A stretch of DNA of 64,000 nucleotides from Pseudomonas sp. sp1636 (GTDB lineage: Bacteria > Pseudomonadota > Gammaproteobacteria > Pseudomonadales > Pseudomonadaceae). Shown in pieces: positions 17,456 to 26,732 of this stretch; position 1 is the first letter of the stretch; the number at the start of each line of letters is the position of its first letter. A program made the position numbers and the translations under genes. Where the stretch lies: assembly GCF_030376615.1 (NCBI RefSeq), contig NZ_JARRAB010000009.1, positions 62,001 to 126,000 of the forward strand, written 5' to 3'. Below the pieces are notes generated by a model. That model saw only the letters and a program-made list of their open reading frames with translations, had not been told where the DNA came from and searched no databases.

Positions 17456-17962
17456 TCAGCTCCTGAGTGCGGGCAAGGTTTCACCCTGGGGAATGAAGTG
17501 CAACGCTACGCCGTTGTTGCACCAGCGTTCGCCGCGAGGCGGCGGGCCGTCGTCGAACAGATGGCCCTGGTGTCCCCCACAGCGGGCGCAGTGGTATTCG
17601 GTGCGCGGGAAGATCAGCTTGAAATCACGCTTGAATCCGGTGTGGCCGGCAATCGCCTGGGTGAAACTGGGCCAGCCGGTGCCACTTTCGTATTTGTGCT
17701 GGCTGTCGAACAGAGGCCAATAGCAGGCGGCGCAGATATAGGTGCCGGCGCGTTTTTCCTGGTTGAAGGGGCTGCTGCCTGCCCGTTCGGTAGCCTCTTC
17801 GAATAGCACCGCATAGGCCTCTGGCGACAGCAGTTCGCGCCATTCACTGTGTGCTTTTTCCAGCGGCACGACAGTCGCGGCCTGGCTGAACGGTGCATGG
17901 CTGGCGAGTAGGGGCAGGGTGGGCAATAAGGCCACGCCCTGGAGGAATGAACGACGTTTCAT
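17456..17962 (-). CDS. msrB: Exported peptide-methionine (R)-S-oxide reductase MsrB
   Basis: The protein has 168 residues from the ATG at 17962. It starts MKRRSFLQGVALLPTLPLL, a twin-arginine type leader (RRSFL followed by a hydrophobic stretch), which suggests folding with zinc before export. The MsrB domain has zinc pairs Cys77/Cys80 and Cys125/Cys128, SGTGWPSF, GHLFDDGPPP and the catalytic Cys148 in RWCNN. It reduces methionine R-sulfoxide and complements MsrA encoded directly downstream. Residues upstream of 17962 in the open frame are not needed. Confidence 0.92.
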   Translation of the reverse strand: MKRRSFLQGVALLPTLPLLASHAPFSQAATVVPLEKAHSEWRELLSPEAYAVLFEEATERAGSSPFNQEKRAGTYICAACYWPLFDSQHKYESGTGWPSFTQAIAGHTGFKRDFKLIFPRTEYHCARCGGHQGHLFDDGPPPRGERWCNNGVALHFIPQGETLPALRS

Positions 17963-18053
17963 GGCTGCTCTCTGCACACGGATGTATTCAATAGACTGGC
18001 GGAGAGCCGACTTGTTACAGCTGCTGGATCCTGTCTGCGGCGAGGCCGGTGTT

Positions 18054-19085
18054 CTATTGTGTGGGCAGTTGCTCTGCACCATCGATGAGGGTGCGATTGC
18101 GCCCGGCGCTCTTGGCCTGATACAGGCACTGGTCGGCGCGTTCCAGCCAGGATTGCCAATCCTCGCCGCTACGCAGGATGGCGCCGCCGATCGATACGGT
18201 CACAGGCCCGCCGGGGCCTGGTAGACCTTGCGCAATCTGCTGTTGCAGGTGAGTGGCCGCCGCGATCAGGCCGCGCTCGTCGGTGTTGGGTAAGAGCAGA
18301 AGGAATTCTTCGCCGCCGAAGCGAAACAGGCGATTCTCCTGACGTGAGCAACGTTTGATCAGCTCGACGAAGGCTACCAGCACCTGATCGCCGGCCTGGT
18401 GACCGAAGTTGTCGTTGATCTGTTTGAAGTGATCCAGATCCATCACCAGTACGCCATAGCTGTTGCCGTGCCGGCGATGGATGGATATGGCGATTTTCAG
18501 CTCTTCATTCATCGCCCGGCGATTGCGCGCGCCAGTCAGCGGATCCTGGGTCGCCAGGATCTGCAACTGGTTACGCTGGCTGTGGGTGCGGTAGGCGAAG
18601 ATGAACGCCATGGCACTGGCCAACATGCCGGTGACCAGGAACGACACCATCTGGTAGCTGCTTTCGAATACCGTGCCCGGTACCAGCAGTGCATAGCCGA
18701 CCAGGGTCGACAGCACCAGTATCGTGGCCGCTGCGGCTTTCCCCGGGGAGACCATGAAGAAGTTGAAGAGGATCAGTGGGTAAATCCAGAACAGCCCGTT
18801 GACCCCCAGGTTGATGGCGATCAGCGTCGCGCCTAGCGAGAAAATGATCGCCAGATAGATGCCGGGTTTGATCGTATCGCCAGTGCGCCAGGCGTAGAGC
18901 ACGGCACACACAGTGGAGAGCACGATGGTGGTGTCGGCGGCGCTGACCAGGTAATTGCCTTCCGCCAGCCGATACACGGCATAGGGCGAGATGCCCATGA
19001 TGCCGAACAGGCTCATCAGGGTAATGATGGAAAGCTGGAAGTCGTTGCGCAGCCGCTTGAGCAGTCGTGAGGTTAGTCTGGCCAT
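18054..19085 (-). CDS. Membrane-bound diguanylate cyclase (GGDEF)
   Basis: The protein has 343 residues. Residues 20-165 hold about six membrane segments; a GGDEF domain follows (about 175-335) with DPLTGARNRR, MDLDHFKQIND and active-site GGEEF at 257-261. It should make cyclic-di-GMP from GTP under control of the membrane part, which resembles 7TM/MASE-like sensors but was not assigned. The inhibitory site RxxD is altered to RQEN (248-251), so feedback inhibition may be weak. It is a single gene upstream of msrBA on the same strand, 91 bases away. Confidence 0.9.
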   Translation of the reverse strand: MARLTSRLLKRLRNDFQLSIITLMSLFGIMGISPYAVYRLAEGNYLVSAADTTIVLSTVCAVLYAWRTGDTIKPGIYLAIIFSLGATLIAINLGVNGLFWIYPLILFNFFMVSPGKAAAATILVLSTLVGYALLVPGTVFESSYQMVSFLVTGMLASAMAFIFAYRTHSQRNQLQILATQDPLTGARNRRAMNEELKIAISIHRRHGNSYGVLVMDLDHFKQINDNFGHQAGDQVLVAFVELIKRCSRQENRLFRFGGEEFLLLLPNTDERGLIAAATHLQQQIAQGLPGPGGPVTVSIGGAILRSGEDWQSWLERADQCLYQAKSAGRNRTLIDGAEQLPTQ

Positions 19086-19230
19086 GAGCGGCTCTTGTCT
19101 TTGTTATGGGGTAAGGATGCAGAGCTTTGCCTGAACCTGGCAAGAGTGGAAGCTGAACAAACTGCCAGCATTTGCGCCAAACTGGTGAATAGTGTGGATC
19201 TGCCTGGCGCTACAGTGGATCGTGTGGCTG

Positions 19231-19635
19231 CTAACGGCACAGGGAAATCAGGTTTCTCTTGCGCTGATAACGCGACAGTCGTTCGGCGAGTGCCGTGGGT
19301 AGGTCGGTGCAGGGGATAAAGCCCAGGTTTTCATAGAACCTCGTCAATTCGGGATGACAGAACAACCAGACCGGTTCGCTGGTATGTGCCAGGGCCCGCT
19401 CAATCAATTGGCGTGCCAGTCCCTGGCGACGTTGGCTCGGCGCCACGAACAGGCCGCTAAGCCAATACCCCTGTGCCATGGGGCGCAGGCACAGGGCGGC
19501 GACGATCGCCGAGTGTTGTGCGACCCATACCTGGGCCTGGCGGTCAGCACGGATAGGTGAGCGATGCGCGCGATAGAACGCATCCACCAGCGGTTGCAGT
19601 GGGGCAGGAAGGGCGCGGTAGTGCAGATCGTGCAT
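19231..19635 (-). CDS. GNAT-family N-acetyltransferase
   Basis: The protein has 134 residues. The acetyl-CoA binding motif is visible as LSGLFVAPSQRRQGLARQLI (Q/RxxGxG/A type), followed by the beta-bulge region VWLFCHPELTRFYENLGF. These mark a GNAT acetyltransferase; the acceptor is unknown. It lies alone between a cyclase gene and a MITE-like element. Confidence 0.85.
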   Translation of the reverse strand: MHDLHYRALPAPLQPLVDAFYRAHRSPIRADRQAQVWVAQHSAIVAALCLRPMAQGYWLSGLFVAPSQRRQGLARQLIERALAHTSEPVWLFCHPELTRFYENLGFIPCTDLPTALAERLSRYQRKRNLISLCR

Positions 19636-19641
19636 GGCGGG

Positions 19642-19799
19642 TTAGCAGGCCGTTGAAAGATGTAGGCGAGGCAGCCAAGGCCAGGCAAAAGTGGCCGAAA
19701 CGCAGCGTGGCGGAGTTTACGCGGTGTCAATGTGCATTTTGAGGCCATTTTCAACGCCGTATTGGCAACGCAGGAGGGTGTTTTTCAACGGCCCGTTAA
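19642..19799. mobile_element. MITE-like element with terminal inverted repeats
   Basis: The left end TTAGCAGGCCGTTGAAAGA and the reverse complement of the right end, TTAACGGGCCGTTGAAAAA, agree at 16 of 19 positions, with an exact core GGCCGTTGAAA. About 158 bases lie between the outer edges and no protein is encoded. An internal TTTTCAACG (19749-19757) repeats the same word. The shape fits a non-autonomous insertion mobilised by a transposase elsewhere. It sits right after the GNAT gene start-distal flank and does not break a gene. Confidence 0.6.
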
Positions 19800-20063
19800 T
19801 GCCGGTTCCGTCATGGTTGCGTTCGATCCCGGCTTGGCCTTAATCGCGCTCAGCGTTGCAAGGCTACATGCATATTGCCGTATTTTGTAAACGCCCTCGA
19901 AGGTGTTGCACGCAAAGTGCTTCGCTTCTGATCGATGGGCCGGTTGTTAGGATAATTCCGGCTCGGCGAGGTGCAAGGTGGCTGCTGTTTGCAGGCAGTC
20001 GGTGTGACATGGCGTTTGCCGGTTGTCGTTGTCCACCGAGTGGCGCGCCGCTTGTGGCCACGC
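19800..20063. other. Non-coding gap before the ankyrin gene end
   Basis: About 260 bases without a convincing gene; the short frames have no ribosome binding site or family features. No clear terminator for the minus-strand ankyrin gene was seen. Confidence 0.5.
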
Positions 20064-20606
20064 CTATCCACGGCAACGGCTGGGTTGCAAGCGTTCGGCC
20101 GCCCGCTTGGCGCCCATGCGCTGCGCGGCGGCGAGCGGCGTCAGGCCGTTGCTGTCCTGGCTGCTGGGGTTGGCGCCGTGCTTCAGCAATAGGTCGACCA
20201 CTGCGGCGTGATCGAACATCGCGGCCATCATCAGGGCGGTCTTGCCATCGGGCATGGCGCCTTCCACATCCGCCCCCTGTTCCAGCAGCACCTGCAGCAT
20301 CGCCAGGTTGCCTTTGAAGGCTGCACCGGCCAGAGGGGTCTGGCCATTGTCGTTACGCATGTTCGGGTCGGCTTTGTGGGCCAGCAATACCTGCACGGCC
20401 TCGAGGTGACCGTGATAGCTGGCGAGCATCAGCAAACTGTCCCCTTTGTGGTTACGCAGGTTGGCCGGCAGGCCCTGTTCAAGCATGGCTCCCAGGGTTT
20501 CGGCGTCACCGTTGCGGGCCAGATCGAAAACCTTCTGGGCAAAGGCCAGGGTGTCATCGTCCAGCGGGGTTTCGCGGGTGCTGTCTTGTGGCAACTGTAG
20601 GCTCAT
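20064..20606 (-). CDS. Ankyrin-repeat protein
   Basis: The protein has 180 residues with four ankyrin repeats from about residue 34 to 165: NHKGDSLLMLASYHGHLEAVQ, NDNGQTPLAGAAFKGNLAML, PDGKTALMMAAMFDHAAVV and SNGLTPLAAAQRMG are the repeat starts (each given in part). There is no signal peptide, so it should act in the cytoplasm through protein binding. In other pseudomonads such proteins accompany catalase genes; here no catalase is near. The start has GAGGAG-like text upstream (rc of 20607-20617). Confidence 0.88.
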   Translation of the reverse strand: MSLQLPQDSTRETPLDDDTLAFAQKVFDLARNGDAETLGAMLEQGLPANLRNHKGDSLLMLASYHGHLEAVQVLLAHKADPNMRNDNGQTPLAGAAFKGNLAMLQVLLEQGADVEGAMPDGKTALMMAAMFDHAAVVDLLLKHGANPSSQDSNGLTPLAAAQRMGAKRAAERLQPSRCRG

Positions 20607-20808
20607 GGAACCCTCCTCGAAAGCAGTCGGTCAGCATCGCAATGCCGGTGTCGGCAGCATAGCGTCGATGACCCGCGAGGATCGATTGGCATTCTTGATT
20701 GGGGCCATACGGGAGATGCCCGCGCGGGAGCTGGTCATGCCGCCGCCTCGAGCCAGGGTCAAGAAATGCTAGCGGCGTCGAGCGGGCAGGGGCGGCGGTT
20801 TGCGGGTA

Positions 20809-21435
20809 CTACTTTTGCCCGTTCGTGCCCGTGGAAAAGGCGTTGATCTGACCAAAAGGTGCGCTGTGCATGTCGACCTTTACTGCCATCAATGGCGAGT
20901 TGTTGACCCAGATGTTGTCGATCACGATGGTTTTGCCGATGTCTTCATTGTCCGCCGCCACCAGCAGGTAATAAGTACCATCTTCCGGCGCCTCGCCATC
21001 CCAGCCCAGGCTGATTTGGCCGACTACGGCGGTGGCGCGCGAGGGTTGGCTGGCGATCACCGTGCCGTAGGCGTCGAGCAACAGTGCGCGCGGTTTGAGG
21101 GCGAATTTGTTGAGATCCAGGCAGGCGTTATGGCATAGCGAATTGACGTTGAGCGCATAGCGCTCGCCCTTTCTCAGCTGCAGGGAGAACACCCGGTAAT
21201 TGGAGATCGAGCTGCCAAAGTCAAGGCGCGGCTGATCCGCTCCGATCTGCCAGGTTGGCGGCAGCAGTCCGGGATTCAGCGGGAGGGGGATCGCTTGGAC
21301 ATTATGGATGGCTTCGAGATTGCTCTTGGCGATCGGGCCATGTGCCGAGCGCACAGAGTCTTCATAGGTCGACTGCGGGTAGCGGGCGCAGGCGCCGAGC
21401 AACAGGCAGCAGGCCAGGGTGATTAGTAGGCGCAA
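20809..21435 (-). CDS. Lipoprotein of unknown function
   Basis: The product has 208 residues if the start is TTG at 21435, chosen because GAGGAG lies 8 bases upstream and no ATG or GTG is available at this point. A lipoprotein signal (LRLLITLACCLLLGAC, lipobox LGAC) is followed by Ala-Arg, so outer-membrane sorting is likely. The mature part is beta-rich with a block WDGEAPEDGTYYLLVAAD that resembles MalM-type periplasmic proteins, only weakly. No operon partners are evident. Confidence 0.75.
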   Translation of the reverse strand: MRLLITLACCLLLGACARYPQSTYEDSVRSAHGPIAKSNLEAIHNVQAIPLPLNPGLLPPTWQIGADQPRLDFGSSISNYRVFSLQLRKGERYALNVNSLCHNACLDLNKFALKPRALLLDAYGTVIASQPSRATAVVGQISLGWDGEAPEDGTYYLLVAADNEDIGKTIVIDNIWVNNSPLMAVKVDMHSAPFGQINAFSTGTNGQK

Positions 21436-21713
21436 AATAACAACTCCTCGGTGACAGCGTCCTTGTGTGCCCATAACGCGTTCCTAGCGCGACGGCCGGG
21501 TATTCTACTCGCTTCGACCAATCCTGGGTGTGATCGATGCCCTGGGTTCGATTGACGCTGCGCATTATAGACCAGTCTTGTCGACCCCGGCGGCTGAAGG
21601 CTCGCTGCGCTGGTCATGCCCCTGTAGTGAGCAGCTCACACGCCGCTACGTGAACGCTGAGCTTGCGGCCGATTTCTGCCTAACCGTCGCTCGCCACATG
21701 TTGCAACGGCCTG

Positions 21714-22076
21714 CTACAGCCGGCCTTCACGGCGCAGACGGCGCAGCACCCAGTGGCGGTAGCACCAGGACAATAGCGGTTTGAGGCCGGGCAGGCCGAG
21801 CAGCCAGGCGAGTGGGCGCAGGGCGGAGGTGCGTGACATCAGCAGGATGTAGGCATCCAGCTCGCGGTGGATGCGGCCTTGCGCGTCTTCGACGTGGAGT
21901 TCGGTCAGTGCCAGGTACGGGTCGATGCCGGCGGCATGCAGCTGATCTTGCTTGCCGGTGATATCCACCCACTCCACGCTGTCGTCGTCGCTGCGCGTGC
22001 GGAGCTTTTCATAGCGGCGCCGGTCGGCCACGCAGCGCGGGCAGGCGCCGTCGTAATAAACCTTGAGCTTGGCCAT
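21714..22076 (-). CDS. DCC-family thiol-disulfide oxidoreductase-like protein (DUF393)
   Basis: The protein has 120 residues and begins KVYYDGACPRCVADRRRY, the DxxCxxC signature of the DCC family (Cys pair at residues 12 and 15). The rest keeps the family pattern of LDAYILLMSRTSALRPLAWLL. The thioredoxin-like fold suggests redox activity, but the partner is unknown. It lies 85 bases downstream of rimO on the same strand and may be read with it. Confidence 0.88.
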   Translation of the reverse strand: MAKLKVYYDGACPRCVADRRRYEKLRTRSDDDSVEWVDITGKQDQLHAAGIDPYLALTELHVEDAQGRIHRELDAYILLMSRTSALRPLAWLLGLPGLKPLLSWCYRHWVLRRLRREGRL

Positions 22077-22160
22077 GGGCTGGGCCTGCTTGCGTGAGGG
22101 TACCCGCAGTTTAGACGAGAAGCGCGCGCCCCTCGCCAGTACGGCGAAGGGCGCGCTGGT

Positions 22161-23483
22161 TTAGATCAGCTCGGCCCACATGTCATATTCGTCGGCGTCG
22201 ACTATGCGTACACGTACCTTGTCGCCGGGTTTGACCGCGGTGCTGGCGATAAACACGCTGCCGTCGATTTCCGGGGCGTCGGCGTAGCAGCGGGCGACGG
22301 CGCCCTGGTCGTCGACTTCGTCGATCAGTACCTCGAGCTCCTTGCCGACTTTCAACTGCAGGCGTGCGGTGCTAATGGCCTGTTGATGCGCCATGAAGCG
22401 ATCCCAGCGTTCCTGCTTGATAGCGTCCGGCACCGGGTTATCCAGCAAATTGGCCGATGCGCCGTCCACCGGCGAGTACTGGAAGCAGCCGACGCGGTCG
22501 AGCTGGGCTTCGCTCAGCCAGTCGAGCAGGTACTGGAAGTCTTCCTCGGTTTCGCCGGGGAAGCCGACGATAAAGGTCGAGCGGATGGTCAGTTCCGGGC
22601 AGATCTCGCGCCAGGCCTTGATCCGTGCCAGGGTCTTGTCTTCGAAAGCCGGGCGCTTCATGGCCTTGAGTACTTTCGGGCTGGCGTGCTGGAAGGGGAT
22701 GTCCAGGTAGGGCAGCAGCTTGCCGGCGGCCATCAGCGGGATCAGCTCGTCGACGTGCGGGTAGGGGTAGACGTAGTGCAGGCGCACCCACACGCCCATG
22801 CTCGACAGCGCCTCGCAGAGCTCGGTCATGCGGGTTTTCACCGGCTGGCCGTTCCAGAAGTCGGTCTTGTACTTCAGGTCGACGCCGTAGGCGCTGGTGT
22901 CCTGGCTGATTACCAGCAGCTCCTTGACCCCGGCCTTGACCAGGCGCTCGGCCTCGCTGAGCACCTCGCCGACCGGGCGGCTGACCAGCTTGCCGCGCAT
23001 CGAAGGGATGATGCAGAAGCTGCAGCTATGGTTGCAGCCCTCGGAAATCTTCAGGTAGGCATAGTGGCGCGGAGTCAGCTTGATGCCCTGCGGCGGCACC
23101 AGGTCGATCAGCGGATTGTGCGCGGTCGAGGGCGGCACCACGTCATGCACGGCGTTGAGCACCTGCTCGTACTGTTGCGGGCCGCTCACCGACAGCACGC
23201 TGGGGTGGACGTTGCGGATCGCGCCTTCTTCCACGCCCATGCAGCCGGTGACGATGACCTTGCCGTTTTCGGCGATGGCTTCGCCGATCACTTCCAGCGA
23301 TTCGGCCTTGGCGCTGTCGATGAAGCCGCAGGTGTTGACCACCACCACATCGGCGTCCTGATAGGTCGGCACGACCTCATAACCTTCCATGCGCAACTGG
23401 GTCAGGATGCGTTCGGAATCGACCAGGGCCTTCGGGCACCCGAGTGAAACAAATCCGACTTTCGGCGTGGCGGTGGTGGACAT
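22161..23483 (-). CDS. rimO: Ribosomal protein uS12 methylthiotransferase RimO
   Basis: The protein has 440 residues from the ATG at 23483. The N-terminal UPF0004 domain holds Cys16, Cys52 and Cys81 for one 4Fe-4S cluster; the radical SAM domain has CNHSCSFC (Cys150, Cys154, Cys157) for the second; a TRAM domain ends the protein. It adds a methylthio group to the conserved Asp of ribosomal protein S12. The longer frame to 23564 lacks support. The start region [16 protein letters not shown] is typical of RimO rather than MiaB. Confidence 0.96.
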   Translation of the reverse strand: MSTTATPKVGFVSLGCPKALVDSERILTQLRMEGYEVVPTYQDADVVVVNTCGFIDSAKAESLEVIGEAIAENGKVIVTGCMGVEEGAIRNVHPSVLSVSGPQQYEQVLNAVHDVVPPSTAHNPLIDLVPPQGIKLTPRHYAYLKISEGCNHSCSFCIIPSMRGKLVSRPVGEVLSEAERLVKAGVKELLVISQDTSAYGVDLKYKTDFWNGQPVKTRMTELCEALSSMGVWVRLHYVYPYPHVDELIPLMAAGKLLPYLDIPFQHASPKVLKAMKRPAFEDKTLARIKAWREICPELTIRSTFIVGFPGETEEDFQYLLDWLSEAQLDRVGCFQYSPVDGASANLLDNPVPDAIKQERWDRFMAHQQAISTARLQLKVGKELEVLIDEVDDQGAVARCYADAPEIDGSVFIASTAVKPGDKVRVRIVDADEYDMWAELI

Positions 23484-23709
23484 GCGGCGAACCTCAGGCT
23501 TTGAAGGATGGGCGCTGGAGGCGCCTCTGATCAAAAAGTGCGCAATTCTAGCGGCGGCTCGCAAACTTGGCCAGTACTCTTGAACCGGCGCGGCAATTCG
23601 GCGGGCACGGGCAGTGGATTCGCCAGAAAAATTCTGCGCTGTTGCATGGGGCGTGGACGGCGAGATGCTGCTGCGTCGAACTCCCGCTGGCGCGATCCGG
23701 GGGGCGGTA

Positions 23710-24258
23710 TTACTTGCGGCTGGGCAGCATCATCCGCAGGGCGTTGTCGCGGCGTACGTAATGATGAAACAGCCCGGCTGCCGCATGCAGGCCAATCAGC
23801 CAGTAGCCGGCTTCGGCGATTCGTACGTGCCAGTGTTCCAATTGCTTGGCGAGGGCATGATCCTTGCCGAGCAGTGCTGGCAGTTCCAGGCCGAAGAACG
23901 GGATCGGCTTGGCTTCGGCGCTGAGGAGCAGCCAGCCCAGCAGTGGGGCGCCGATCATCAGCAGGTAGAGCGCCAGGTGCATCAGCTTGGCCAGCTTCGT
24001 CTGCGCTGTATGCGGGGCCGGCTGAATCAAGGGTGTAGGGGCGATTGCCCGTGTCAGGATGCGCAGCCAGACCAGCGCCAGGATCGACAGCCCGAGCATG
24101 AAATGCAGTTGCTTCATCAGCGCGCGGCCATCACTGCCTTTGGGGAATAGGCCGCGGTACTCCATGGTGAAGTAGACCGTAGCAATCAGCAGTAGCATCA
24201 GCCAGTGCAGGCCGATCGGCAGCTTGCCGTAACGGCAGGTGGTGTTTTTCCAGGTCAT
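23710..24258 (-). CDS. Cytochrome b561
   Basis: The protein has 182 residues from ATG 24258, with four membrane helices and His residues spaced for two b-type hemes: [34 protein letters not shown] and [24 protein letters not shown] text near the end. Such proteins pass electrons in the inner membrane, often to or from quinone or superoxide. Downstream of tRNA genes on the same strand. Assignment to the bacterial b561 family is firm; the partner is unknown. Confidence 0.9.
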   Translation of the reverse strand: MTWKNTTCRYGKLPIGLHWLMLLLIATVYFTMEYRGLFPKGSDGRALMKQLHFMLGLSILALVWLRILTRAIAPTPLIQPAPHTAQTKLAKLMHLALYLLMIGAPLLGWLLLSAEAKPIPFFGLELPALLGKDHALAKQLEHWHVRIAEAGYWLIGLHAAAGLFHHYVRRDNALRMMLPSRK

Positions 24259-24355
24259 GGTGGGGCGGCTCCGGTGCGCTTGATTCAACACGCGCCCAGC
24301 TTAAGGGGCGAACCTTAAGCGTTGCTGAACAGAGCCCCTTTTTTTAGCCACAAAC

Positions 24356-24380
24356 AAAAAGGCCACTCGATTGAGTGGCC
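24356..24380 (-). terminator. Terminator after initiator tRNA copy 2
   Basis: On the minus strand, GGCCACTC-AATC-GAGTGGCC forms an 8-base stem and is followed by TTTTT. It sits 13 bases after the tRNA at 24393. Confidence 0.9.
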
Positions 24381-24392
24381 TTTTTGAGTATC

Positions 24393-24469
<77 letters not shown>

Positions 24470-24557
24470 CCGGCAATTCTATCCGAATGCATGTTCTTGT
24501 CAATCGATTTATTCTTTTCAATCAATTGGCTTAATGAGTGTTGCAAGCGCACAAACG

Positions 24558-24582
24558 AAAAAGGCCACTCGATTGAGTGGCC
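24558..24582 (-). terminator. Terminator after initiator tRNA copy 1
   Basis: The same 8-base stem and GATT loop as the terminator at 24356, again followed by TTTTT on the minus strand, 12 bases past the tRNA. Confidence 0.88.
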
Positions 24583-24594
24583 TTTCCGGAAAAC

Positions 24595-24671
<77 letters not shown>

Positions 24672-24931
24672 CCGACAATTCTAACGCCAAAAAAACGGCT
24701 GTCAACTCTTGTCTTGAGGAAAACTATTGTTTGTTCAGGTGCTTAGCGTTGTGCTGGGGCTTGACCCTGGTGTCAGGTTCGGTCAGTCGTGGCGTGGCCG
24801 GGCCTGACATTGGGCGAGTGGGGGCCGGATCGGTCTGTTCTGTGGTGCCTGGCGCCGGCCGATGATCGCTGGCGTAGCCCATCAACGCGCTGTTGGGCTA
24901 GAGTCGGCGGTTATTCAGATGGAGAATGACG

Positions 24932-25141
24932 ATGAGACTCGAGTGTAAAGCCTGCGGTACGCCGCTACCGAGCCAAGCCACGACCTGCCCGGCCTGCGGC
25001 GCCGCAGTGCCGAAGAAGATGAAATTGCTGCCGCTGGCGGCCTTCATGCTGATCGTCATCCTGGTGATCCAGGCTTATATGAACAAAGAGTCCGGATCCG
25101 AGGCGGTCGAGCCGGCGCCAACGGTCAATGCTGCGCAGTAG
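24932..25141 (+). CDS. Small zinc-ribbon membrane protein
   Basis: The product has 69 residues. A four-Cys zinc ribbon (CKAC..CPAC, residues about 5-22) is followed by a basic stretch and one membrane helix (about 31-48, LLPLAAFMLIVILVIQAY), then a short acidic tail. The ATG at 24932 is favoured over 24926 because GGAG lies 7 bases before it. It lies 27 bases before dinB on the same strand and could be co-transcribed. Function unknown. Confidence 0.8.
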   Translation: MRLECKACGTPLPSQATTCPACGAAVPKKMKLLPLAAFMLIVILVIQAYMNKESGSEAVEPAPTVNAAQ

Positions 25142-25168
25142 CGGCTGCTGAATTGACGACTGCGAACT

Positions 25169-26230
25169 ATGAGTGTCAGAAAAATCATCCACGTTGACTG
25201 CGATTGCTTCTATGCCGCCATCGAGATGCGTGACGACCCGAGCCTGGCCGGCAAGCCGTTGGCGGTGGGGGGCGCTGCCGATCGGCGCGGGGTGATCGCC
25301 ACTTGCAATTACGAGGCCCGCGCCTATGGGGTGCGCTCGGCGATGGCCTCCGGGCATGCGCTGAAGCTGTGCCCGGAGTTGCTGATCGTCAAGCCGCGGA
25401 TGGATGCCTATAAGGCGGTTTCGCACGAGATTCAGGCGATCTTGCGCGAATACACCGAGCTGATCGAGCCGTTGTCGCTGGATGAAGCCTATCTGGACGT
25501 TTCGCACAGCCCGCACTTTGCCGGCAGCGCCACGCGTATTGCCCAGGACATTCGTCGGCGGGTTTCGCAGGAGTTGCACATCACCGTTTCGGCGGGTGTG
25601 GCACCGAACAAGTTTCTGGCCAAAATTGCCAGCGACTGGCAAAAACCCAACGGCTTGTTCGTGATCACCCCGGATCGGGTCGAGGCGTTCGTGGCGGTCT
25701 TGCCGGTGAGTAAATTGCACGGGGTCGGCAAGGTGACCGCCGACAAGCTGGCGCGGCGCGGCATTCACACCTGCGCCGAGTTGCGCGAGTGGAACAAGCT
25801 GGGTCTGGTGAAAGAGTTCGGCAGTTTCGGTGAGCGCCTCTGGGGGTTGGCTCGCGGCATCGACGAGCGTGCAGTGCAGACCGACAGTCGCCGGCAAACG
25901 GTCAGCGTGGAAACCACTTACGATCAGGATCTGCCGAATCTATCGGCTTGCCTGGCGCAACTGCCGCAGTTGCTGGACGAGTTGGCGACCCGCATGGCAC
26001 GGCTGGATGCCAGTTATCGGCCGGACAAGCCCTTCGTCAAGATCAAGTTCCACGACTTTACCCAGACCACCCTGGAACAGGCCGGTGCGCGGCGTGACCT
26101 GGACAGTTACAAGCTGCTGCTGAGCGCCGCCTTCGCGCGCGGCAACAAGGCGGTGCGCTTGTTGGGGGTCGGCGTGCGCCTGCACGATCTGCGTGGGCGG
26201 CATGAGCAGTTGGAGTTGTTTGCCCGTTGA
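25169..26230 (+). CDS. dinB: DNA polymerase IV (Y family)
   Basis: The protein has 353 residues. Catalytic acids are Asp10 (HVDCDCFYAAIE) and Asp105-Glu106 (LSLDEAYLD); the YEAR block and the C-terminal little-finger domain are present. The last residues (HEQLELF) form the expected beta-clamp binding peptide (QLELF). It copies damaged DNA and is normally under SOS control; I could not identify a clear LexA box in the short leader, and the operon may start upstream. Confidence 0.96.
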   Translation: MSVRKIIHVDCDCFYAAIEMRDDPSLAGKPLAVGGAADRRGVIATCNYEARAYGVRSAMASGHALKLCPELLIVKPRMDAYKAVSHEIQAILREYTELIEPLSLDEAYLDVSHSPHFAGSATRIAQDIRRRVSQELHITVSAGVAPNKFLAKIASDWQKPNGLFVITPDRVEAFVAVLPVSKLHGVGKVTADKLARRGIHTCAELREWNKLGLVKEFGSFGERLWGLARGIDERAVQTDSRRQTVSVETTYDQDLPNLSACLAQLPQLLDELATRMARLDASYRPDKPFVKIKFHDFTQTTLEQAGARRDLDSYKLLLSAAFARGNKAVRLLGVGVRLHDLRGRHEQLELFAR

Positions 26231-26327
26231 GGTCGCGCCGCGGATGCAGATCCGCCCATGCTTCATGCGGCATACGTAGCGCAACGCTGCAGCGGGCGCT
26301 TGGCGGCGAGAGGCTTTTTACAGCCTC

Positions 26328-26732
26328 TCAGCCTTGTTCCGGCCACAAGCGCAGCGGTTTGCCTTGTGCTGGCCACAGACGCAGTTGCTCGATCGGCGAG
26401 ACATCCCAGCGTTGCAGCTTGCCCAGGCTGTCGAGGAAGCGCGCTTCTTGTTCCATCAGCGCCGGGGCGCAGACTTTTCGGGTGCTGCCGGCGGCGGCGA
26501 AGCTGAGGCGCTCACCGTCCAACTGGTAGCTGGCGAACCAGTGGTTGCAGCCGGCGTTGCCGTAGGCGCGGCCGTCCGCGCCGAAGGTAATGGTCAGGTG
26601 GCTGCGGTCGATCAGCGGGCGTTCGCCGATCCATTCCACTCGATAGGTGCGCTCGGGCTCAAGTTGCAGTGGTGCGTTGGCGCAGCCGAGCAGACTGGCG
26701 CTTAGCAGGCCGAGGGCGAGGGCGCGTTTCAT
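26328..26732 (-). CDS. META-domain lipoprotein (HslJ-like)
   Basis: The protein has 134 residues from ATG 26732. A lipoprotein signal ends in SLLGC (Cys about 16). One META (DUF306) domain follows, with LTITFGADGRAYGNAGCNHW and STRKVCAPALMEQEARFLDSL in part; this resembles HslJ, which in E. coli is linked to heat shock and novobiocin resistance. The gene overlaps the upstream gene by 4 bases, so the two are translated together. Confidence 0.85.
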   Translation of the reverse strand: MKRALALGLLSASLLGCANAPLQLEPERTYRVEWIGERPLIDRSHLTITFGADGRAYGNAGCNHWFASYQLDGERLSFAAAGSTRKVCAPALMEQEARFLDSLGKLQRWDVSPIEQLRLWPAQGKPLRLWPEQG

